NCBI GenBank assembly: GCA_963971575.1
Contig: OZ020625.1
Coordinates: 1,240,001 to 1,304,000 of the forward strand
DNA from: Liopterus haemorrhoidalis
Lineage: Eukaryota; Arthropoda; Insecta; Coleoptera; Dytiscidae
Length of the DNA: 64,000 nucleotides
Reading direction: 5' to 3'
A model generated the notes under the pieces. The model had not been told where the DNA came from. It worked only from the letters and a program-made list of their open reading frames with translations, and did not search any database. Position numbers and translations under genes: made by a program. This document shows, in pieces, positions 57,333 to 64,000 of the stretch (the stretch's first letter is position 1; every line of letters starts with the position of its first letter).

Positions 57333-58045
57333 GTACTTAACTATAAAAATATATTTCATAGGTAACTATGTTACACAGTCAACTAATTTAAAGAGCTCTG
57401 AACGCAGCTTAAATAAATAAGGTAGAAATAATATTTAAATCATTAAAAATAGTTCAATATGTTCTAATTTACAAAATGTGGTCCGTAATACTTTATAATT
57501 TAAATGAATTGTAGTTCTGACCATTCGAATAAGTTCCAATTAAGCGTCCAAAATTTAAGTTAGGCACTTGGCCAAGTTAACGGTCCGTTAAACCTGGGTA
57601 TAAATAAAAATCCTGACAGCCAGAATATCCTACTATATCCGAGTCCCTTGGCTACGGATAATGCTTTATATATGAACGTCTGTATATTAATATTTGAATC
57701 GAATAGACTCCCAGAATAATATCATTGTAGATTTAAATTTTCACATAACGCTAAACAAATTTTTAAGTAATGTATCTAAAAATTTATGGGCGTTCAGAGC
57801 GGGATCGGGCCCCGGTAAAATCATAATTATAGACCAGGGTCCTGGGAAAACAATAATTCCACCCCACTCCTAGAAAACTGTAATTACGGGCCCGATAAGA
57901 GATAAAAAAACTGTGCGTATAGCTCCGTCATTCGCAAAATTACATAGAAAAAGATTATTTTTGAGATTTTTGTTACGATCTTTTGTTCATTTTCAGTGAT
58001 TTTTCTTCATTTTTCAGTGATTTTTCTTAATTTTTTGTGATTTTT
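57333..58045. other. Unassigned DNA
   Basis: 57360-57415 is the end of a piggyBac-like MITE (AGCTCTGAACGCAGC then TTAA). A GC-richer patch at 57780-57900 (GGGATCGGGCCCCGG) is unassigned. No gene. Confidence 0.4.
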
Positions 58046-59247
58046 AGGGTTTTGTAGGTATGACCAAAAAACCCTTATACCGTCATTTTGTCGTCTGTCT
58101 GTCTGTTCGGTAAAAATTGTAGCCAAACGGCTAAACCTAGAGTTGAAATTTGGCATGCTTATACAACTCTTTGATCCGCACATAGGAAAAATACTAAAAC
58201 ATCTAAAAAACATACCCCCCTAAAAATATAAAGAAATATGTGCTCATCGAAACCAAAAATATTTTTTTTTAATTCTGAGTAGGGTATCAAATGAAAGCCC
58301 TTAGTACGTGGATTAACGATCAAATTTTTATTTTTGTAAAATAAATTATTTTGATGCGATTTTTGCCAAAATTGTGCAAAAAAAATTTTGTCCCACACCC
58401 TGTAGCCCAGATGGTTTAAACTAAAAATCTTAAAAAAATGTAAGTATATTGGTGTGAACCGAAATAGTACAACAGGAATTTTTGATCAGATTATGTTTTC
58501 GGAAAATAACGCATTTTTTTGTGGTTTTTGGTTCACAAAGTACAAAAGTTATACCAATGTAAGACACTCACATGCAAGGCGTACGATAGCGTAACGGTTA
58601 GAGCACTGGTGTCGTAAGCTAAACTGCGCTGGAAACGAAGGGTTTCGAGTTTATTTTTTGTTTTTTTTTTTTGCATTTTCATTATGTTGAAATTATTTTG
58701 TAAAAATTCTAGTTATATTTTGAGTAAAAAATTCTAAGTAATGTATATTGGTGTGAACCGAAATAGTACAACAGGAATTTTTGATCAGATTATGTTTTCG
58801 GAAAATACAGCATTTTTTGTTGTTTTTGGTTCACAAAGTATAAAAGTTATACCAATGTAAGACACTCACATGCAAGGCATACGATAGCGTAATGGGTTAG
58901 AGCACTGGTGTCGTAAGCTAAAATGCGCTGGAAACGAAGGGTTTCGAGTTCGAGTACGGAGTGAATTTAATTTTTTCTGTTTTTTTTTTTGCATTTTTAT
59001 TATGTTGAAATTATTTTGTCAAAATTCTAGTTATATTTTGACAAATGTTGTATTTAATTTTTAAGAGCGTAAATTTAATAACCAGTCTTATTATATGATT
59101 AACAGACGATAAATTATTTTAAAAATATCGTTCATTTTGCCGTGATTACTACAAAGTAAAATTTGTCCTACACACTCAGCATACCGCCTTCACTTATTAT
59201 ATACCTGCGAAACCCTGAAATGTGTGAATATTCACACTTCACATCAA
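58046..59247 (+). mobile_element. H2 element with tandemly duplicated cassette region
   Basis: Full H2 ends, short GTCT tract (58093-58108). The segment ATGTATATTGGTGTGAACCG to the sequence after the tRNA-like unit occurs twice in tandem (about 58437-58725 and 58728-59030), giving two type a cassettes. Confidence 0.65.
58573..58964 (+). repeat. Two type a tRNA-like cassettes in tandem
   Basis: The first (58573-58650) has lost its B-box after GGTTTCGAGTTT; the second (58871-58964) is complete with GATAGCGTAATGGGTTAGAG and GAGTTCGAGTACGG. Confidence 0.5.
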
Positions 59248-59309
59248 TTTTTTTATTACTGAGATATTAAATGTAAAGTCTACATATACAATAAATTTTA
59301 ATAGTACAT

Positions 59310-59533
59310 TTATTTTTTGTGGTCCGCGGTAAAAAATTATATATTTTACTGGTCCGTGGTACATTTTCGGTTGAAAAACACTGGTATAGCCTGTATCTTT
59401 GGTTTAAGCGGAACTAGATTTGGACAACTAGTATTTTTTTCGATTAAATGAAGCTTTTGATCATTTTGTTCAGCAAAAGCCTACTTCAAACATTAAAAAA
59501 TTGATGTGAATTGTGAATTTTCACACATTTCAG
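59310..59533. repeat. hAT terminus, M13-type MITE and H2 end relics
   Basis: 59310-59390 ends GGTTGAAAAACACTG (hAT style). 59405-59497 is the left part of an M13-type MITE. 59498-59533 is an H2 3' terminus (GATGTGAATTGTGAATTTTC) cut by the next H1. Confidence 0.5.
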
Positions 59534-59942
59534 GAAACGTTACATACAAGTATGAAAAAATTTCGAAAAATTTTACAGAAATTATTCGAATTTTTTCGTT
59601 TTATCAAAAAACGTCTCAAATAAAAGTTATTAGTTATTGCTTTTATAGCAACTTTTGTTCAATAATTTTTTTTCGAAATATTTTTCTGTTGTGAAATATT
59701 CACAAAAATCTTAAAATCGACACGAGTATACTCCCATTTTTAGTCAACAGATTTTTACCAAAAGTTGATCAACTCGTGCCATTGATGGCAGAAGCTTAAA
59801 TATGAAGTTTAATAAAAATCCTTTCAGCCGAATTTGCTCTGCACGTGTACAAAGACAGACAGACGGACGGACAGACGGACGGACAGACAGACGGACGGAC
59901 AGACAGACAGACAGACGGACGGACAGACAGACAGACGGACAG

Positions 59943-59973
<31 letters not shown>

Positions 59974-60130
59974 GACGGACAGACAGACCGACAGACAGAC
60001 CGACAGACATCATGCTAAAAATAGTCAAAACGTTATGTAGGGACCTCAATTCGTGGAGATCCATCGAAATCTCGAAATGTCAAAATCGGTATGATCACAA
60101 TACCTCCCTTATATATGTTGGCGGTCGGTA
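59534..60130 (-). mobile_element. H1 element, 3'-truncated, long GTCY tract
   Basis: Lacks the hairpin end (starts at AAACGTTACATACAAGTATG) but keeps the 5' end GTTGGCGGTCGGTA. The GACR tract (59850-60009) mixes GACA and GACG in blocks. Long frames in it, on both strands, are not genes. Confidence 0.65.
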
Positions 60131-60833
60131 AAAATTTAGTATAAAGACACGATTATTTTATGTTCTACTTGATATTGAAATATCCCACTTATGATTTAAG
60201 TTACAGCAAAATATACCTTACAAAAACCGTACGGAGTAAGGGTACTCCAACTAGTATTAAATATAGGCATAAGACTATATCTCTCCCCCCCCCCCCCGGT
60301 ACCCCTTGGATTCAACACTACATGTTTCAATTCCATACAGCAAGATCAGGTAAATATTTTTAAAATTTCCGCCGCAACTGTTCTCAGAAATTTGAATTCT
60401 TTTCGTGTTCTTAAACAGAATTGTATCGTGATTCATAAAATTACAGAAATATGTATATTATTTTCATATTACCATAGTATCAACTCGAACGATAGAAAAA
60501 TATTAATCAAAATATATATTTCCATGTAAAATCATGTCAAATCTGAAAGAAATATATTATAATGTATATTTTGTTAGGTTAAACTAATATTGAATTTCCT
60601 TTACGGGCTTGTCGTAATTAACAAAATATGTCGGACAAAATTTAATTTGGCAGATAGTTTTCTTACATTGTCAGTCTCTGGACCTTTTTCAGGTAAAATA
60701 TTTTTACCGTTACTTATTCAGAGACCATCTGGTTCTTCGCCATTTTAAGCGAAATTACACTCCCTCAAGGAAACCCTAAAATTACTGAAAATCTTAAAGT
60801 TGTAAAAGATTAGTCACTGGAAGGTATGCCGAC
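60131..60833. other. No recognised feature
   Basis: AT-rich; poly-C run near 60285. No gene. Confidence 0.4.
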
Positions 60834-60837
60834 TTAA

Positions 60838-61324
60838 GCCGCATTCAGACCTCTTTAAATTAATAAGTTATAGACTGTGCGTTGTGTCACTCTGAGTTAT
60901 GCTTTAATACATTCTTTTAACGTTCCATGTACCGTTCACATCTGTTATAAATTAGTACGTTACGAATAGCCCTCCATCTGTGAATTTTGAAAACAACTAT
61001 TTAGCTTCGTAAAATATTTTATATGTATTATCGTTCTTATAATTCTGTTGTCTGAGATTTTAACTACCTAATTACCTAAATTGATCATATTTACTGTCCG
61101 TCTTTTGAGCAAGATTTGTTAATGATGACATTATTAGTCTGTCTCATTAAAACATCTCACTAGCTATAAGTTTAGAAAATTATCCACAATCCACAATAAA
61201 CAGCGTATTAAATTTGGAGGTCTGAACGGTTTCACGTCTTACCATATGACAAACTTTCTGGTGACAGTGAACAGTCTATAACCTACAGTGAATAAGCTAT
61301 TGATTTAAGAGCTCTGAATGCGGC
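60838..61324. mobile_element. piggyBac-like MITE, complete copy
   Basis: 487 bp flanked by TTAA (60834-60837 and 61325-61328), inverted ends GCCGCATTCAGA with similarity for about 25 bp (GAGCTCTTAAAT). No coding content. Partial copies occur at 1255, 37991, 52245 and 57360. Confidence 0.65.
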
Positions 61325-61328
61325 TTAA

Positions 61329-61491
61329 GCCGGAAACGTACCAAGGAATTTTTGATCAGATTGTGTTTTTGAAAAATATGACAGTTCTTGTGTTTTTCAC
61401 AAAATTAATTATTTTTTAATTCAAGGTTAAATTATGGCTAATAATTTTATGGGTTTATTGTATTTATAATTAAGATAGTGCGTGTCTTTTT
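61329..61491 (+). repeat. H2-like block preceding H2
   Basis: GCCGGAAACGTACCAAGGAA TTTTTGATCAG to GATAGTGCGTGTCTTTTT, matching 38085-38245. In both places a full H2 starts right after the T-run. Confidence 0.6.
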
Positions 61492-62402
61492 AGGGTTTTG
61501 TAGGTATGACCAAAAAACCCTTATACCGTCATTTTGTCGTCTGTCTGTCTGTCTGTCTGTTCGGTACAAATTGTGGCCAAACTGCTAAACCTAGAGAGTT
61601 GAAATTTGGCATGCTTATACAACTCTTTGACCCGCACATAGGAAAAATACTAAAACATCTAAAAAACATATCCCCCTAAAAATATAAACAAATATGTGCT
61701 CATCGAAAACAAAAATATTTTTTTTAAATTCTGAATAGGGTATCAAATGAAAGCCCTTAGTACGTGGATTAACGATAAAATTTTTATTTTTGCAAAATAA
61801 ATTATTTTGATGCGATTTTTGTCAAAATTGTGCAAAACAAATTTTGTCCCACAGGGTGTAGCCCAGATGGTTTAAACTAAAAATCTAAAAAAATTCTAAG
61901 TAATGTATATTGGTGTGAACCGAAATAGTACAACAGGAATTTTTGATCAGATTATGTTTTCGGAAAATACAGCATTTTTTGTTGTTTTTGGTTCACAAAG
62001 TATAAAAGTTATACCAATGTAAGACACTCACATGCAAGGCATACGATAGCGTAATGGGTTAGAGCACTGGTGTCGTAAGCTAAAATGCGCTGGAAACGAA
62101 GGGTTTCGAGTTCGAGTACGGAGTGAATTTAATTTTTTCTGTTTTTTTTTTTGCATTTTTATTATGTTGAAATTATTTTGTCAAAATTCTAGTTATATTT
62201 TGACAAATGTTGTATTTAATTTTTAAGAGCGTAAATTTAATAACCAGTCTTATTATATGATTAACAGACGATAAATTATTTTAAAAATATCGTTCTTTTT
62301 GCCGTGATTACTACAAAGTAAAATTTGTCCTACACACTCAGCATACCGCCTTCACTTATTATATACCTGCGAAACCCTGAAATGTATGAATATTCACATC
62401 AA
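61492..62402 (+). mobile_element. H2 element, full length, type a cassette
   Basis: AGGGTTTTGTAGGTATGACC to CATCAA; the 3' hairpin has lost a few bases (GAATATTCACATCAA). GTCT tract at 61538-61561. Confidence 0.7.
62035..62125 (+). repeat. tRNA-like cassette, type a
   Basis: GCATACGATAGCGTAATGGG TTAGAGCAC and GAGTTCGAGTACGG as in the copy at 58871, with which it is almost identical. Confidence 0.5.
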
Positions 62403-63567
62403 TTTTTTTGAAATTAAAAATATAAAAAAAATCTCTTTCACTCGTTAAATTGAGTTGAAAAAAAAAGAATTTCTGTTTATTTTTGCTTAAACATATGGAA
62501 TAGACAGTTATAAGTTCTCATTTTATTTTTATTTATTCAATTCGTTTTTTAACTCCTTATGTAGTTAATGTCGATTAACTAAATCCCGAACAATAAGCTC
62601 CAACATAAAAACAATTTAAACTGAGCAAGTAACATTGACCTAGAAAACTTTTTGTGGTAAAAGTTTGAGGACCCCTGTTGCGACCAAGTGTTCAATTCCA
62701 GGCCTACCAACATTAGAAGTTTATACAGTGCAGTGTTGCCAAGAGCTGAGCAAATATTACTGAAGACACTGGATCTCTGAAATAAAGACGGTATACAGAC
62801 AGAAATAGATCTTTTTGTCTCGTTTCCGCTACGCTAAAAAATGGACTTCCTTTAAGATTTTGGCAGATGAATTCTAATCTAGCAAATATACAAGTTTTTA
62901 GTTCTTTTTTTTTAATTTTACGTGATATTAAATAAGTTAAAATTTTTGGCGTACAGCAACGAAGGCTATTTCTATCCAACACAGCCTATCTTTATGAACA
63001 AATTCATATTAAATTAACATAAATAAAAGAATAACTATAATCCGTCTGAATTTGTAATACGAAACTATGGTCTATTTCAAATTAAAAAAAAAAAGTAGAT
63101 AGCGCTGCGAACCGAGTACGATTTACACTGGACAAATACAGTATAGCGGAAAATTTAAAATAAGTTACAACTAGGGCATGGGCGTAGTAACTGGGTTAGC
63201 AAGTGATTTTTTTTTAATTTAACAAGGCAGATAATACACTTACGTTATTTATACGATATAAATTCAGTTTAATGGGGAATTTGAAAGAGTTAAAAAAATA
63301 TTAATTTTAAAAATTATATACTATATATAAAAAGAGAGATTTGTCTAAGAATTTAAATAAAGCAATAAAACAAACAATATATCTTCAGAGCTAAAATTTC
63401 TTATTTAAATAATTATTGTAAATAAAAATTAAAAATATATGTATATATGAAGGTCTAAAAATTATATCAATAACTTCTTCTTTGGGCACAATCAGCTGGG
63501 CTGTCTTTTGGCCTCACATTAGTCCTCTCTCTTGATCTGTTAATTGTCAAGTGTCAAAAAATATTTA
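62403..63567. other. No recognised feature
   Basis: AT-rich. GTTTGAGGACCCCTGTTGCG near 62666 may be a hAT end. No gene. Confidence 0.4.
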
Positions 63568-63860
63568 CAGTCTGTTCCAAACGGTTAGGCGGAACTAAAT
63601 GTGAATTTTGTTCATTTAGGTTGTCACGAGAAGGGACCTTGCTTGGGTTATTTCATTTTTCACGTTGGAATGTCAAAATTGAAAATTCCAACAATGAAAC
63701 CATGGAAACGAATGACATATGTCAAAATTAAATTATTTTTGTTACATATTTTAATGACAAAAAAATAAATAAATGGAAAATTTGTATTAAGAATTACACA
63801 AAAAATCAAAATATAAAGAAAATGACATTTTAAAATGATATTAACCTTAACCAAAATATG
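63568..63860. mobile_element. Long M13-type MITE, truncated
   Basis: AGTCTGTTCCAAACGGTTAG GCGGAAC at the left; inverse of most of 56930-57332; breaks off near AACCAAAATATG. The last 140 bp of the window show nothing recognisable. Confidence 0.6.
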
Positions 63861-64000
63861 TTTATTGTAAGTATTATCTGTCTCATTTTGTAATACGTAA
63901 CTAACAGGTAAAGTTCATTTTTTATGTTGTATATTGACAATACATTTATAATATTATCATAGTATTGGTTCACACGGATACGCCAAAGTCTGTTTACACC

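Noticed and set aside
59802..60131. Long Thr/Asp/Arg/Gln-rich frames over GACR tracts (also at 1605, 16974, 43790) and Ser/Val/Cys-rich frames on the other strand
   Set aside because: They are translations of tetranucleotide repeats inside H1/H2 elements and continue into non-coding element sequence.

Overview
The window is AT-rich, intron-bearing animal DNA, almost certainly from an insect with a transposon-rich genome. The evidence is a spliced Fat-like cadherin gene, several mariner/Tc1-type elements, hAT, PIF/Harbinger and piggyBac-like MITEs, and two families of short interspersed elements with (GTCY)n tracts that resemble the Helentron-associated DINE-1/mini-me elements of insects. I cannot fix the insect order. 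No prokaryotic feature, rRNA, CRISPR array or viral gene was seen.

The only recognisable host gene is on the minus strand at 890-8568: the first four coding exons of a Fat-like cadherin of the FAT1/2/3-kugelei class. It starts with a signal peptide and carries nine complete cadherin repeats and the start of a tenth; the rest lies beyond the left edge. All four exons have consensus splice sites and compatible phases (about 1,111 codons). A further intron begins in the 5' UTR just upstream of the start codon, so part of the 55 kb to the right may be its first intron. The introns hold a LINE 3' end, a dead mariner, GTCY elements and a THAP-domain relic.

From about 8.6 kb to 64 kb I find no other host gene. 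The region is a mosaic of nested mobile elements: an intact DD41D-type transposon (10992-12301); a short DD41D relative with 107-bp inverted repeats (48605-49169); deleted mariners; hAT elements with 8-bp target duplications (31491-32715, 34369-34849, 44020-44294, 53064-53554, 55212-56773); three 600-bp PIF/Harbinger-like MITEs with TAA duplications; Tc1-derived and piggyBac-like MITEs; and satellites built on GAGCCGGCTC palindromes.

The most interesting feature is a family called H2 here. Each copy has 5' and 3' subterminal inverted repeats, a GTCY tract, a 3' hairpin and, near the 3' end, a tRNA-like cassette with Pol III A/B-box similarity. Different copies carry different cassettes at the same place. 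Two filled/empty site comparisons inside the window define the H2 ends. A second family, H1, has the same architecture with unrelated sequence. Family labels H1, H2, H2-like, M13 and P9 are local names used only in this answer.
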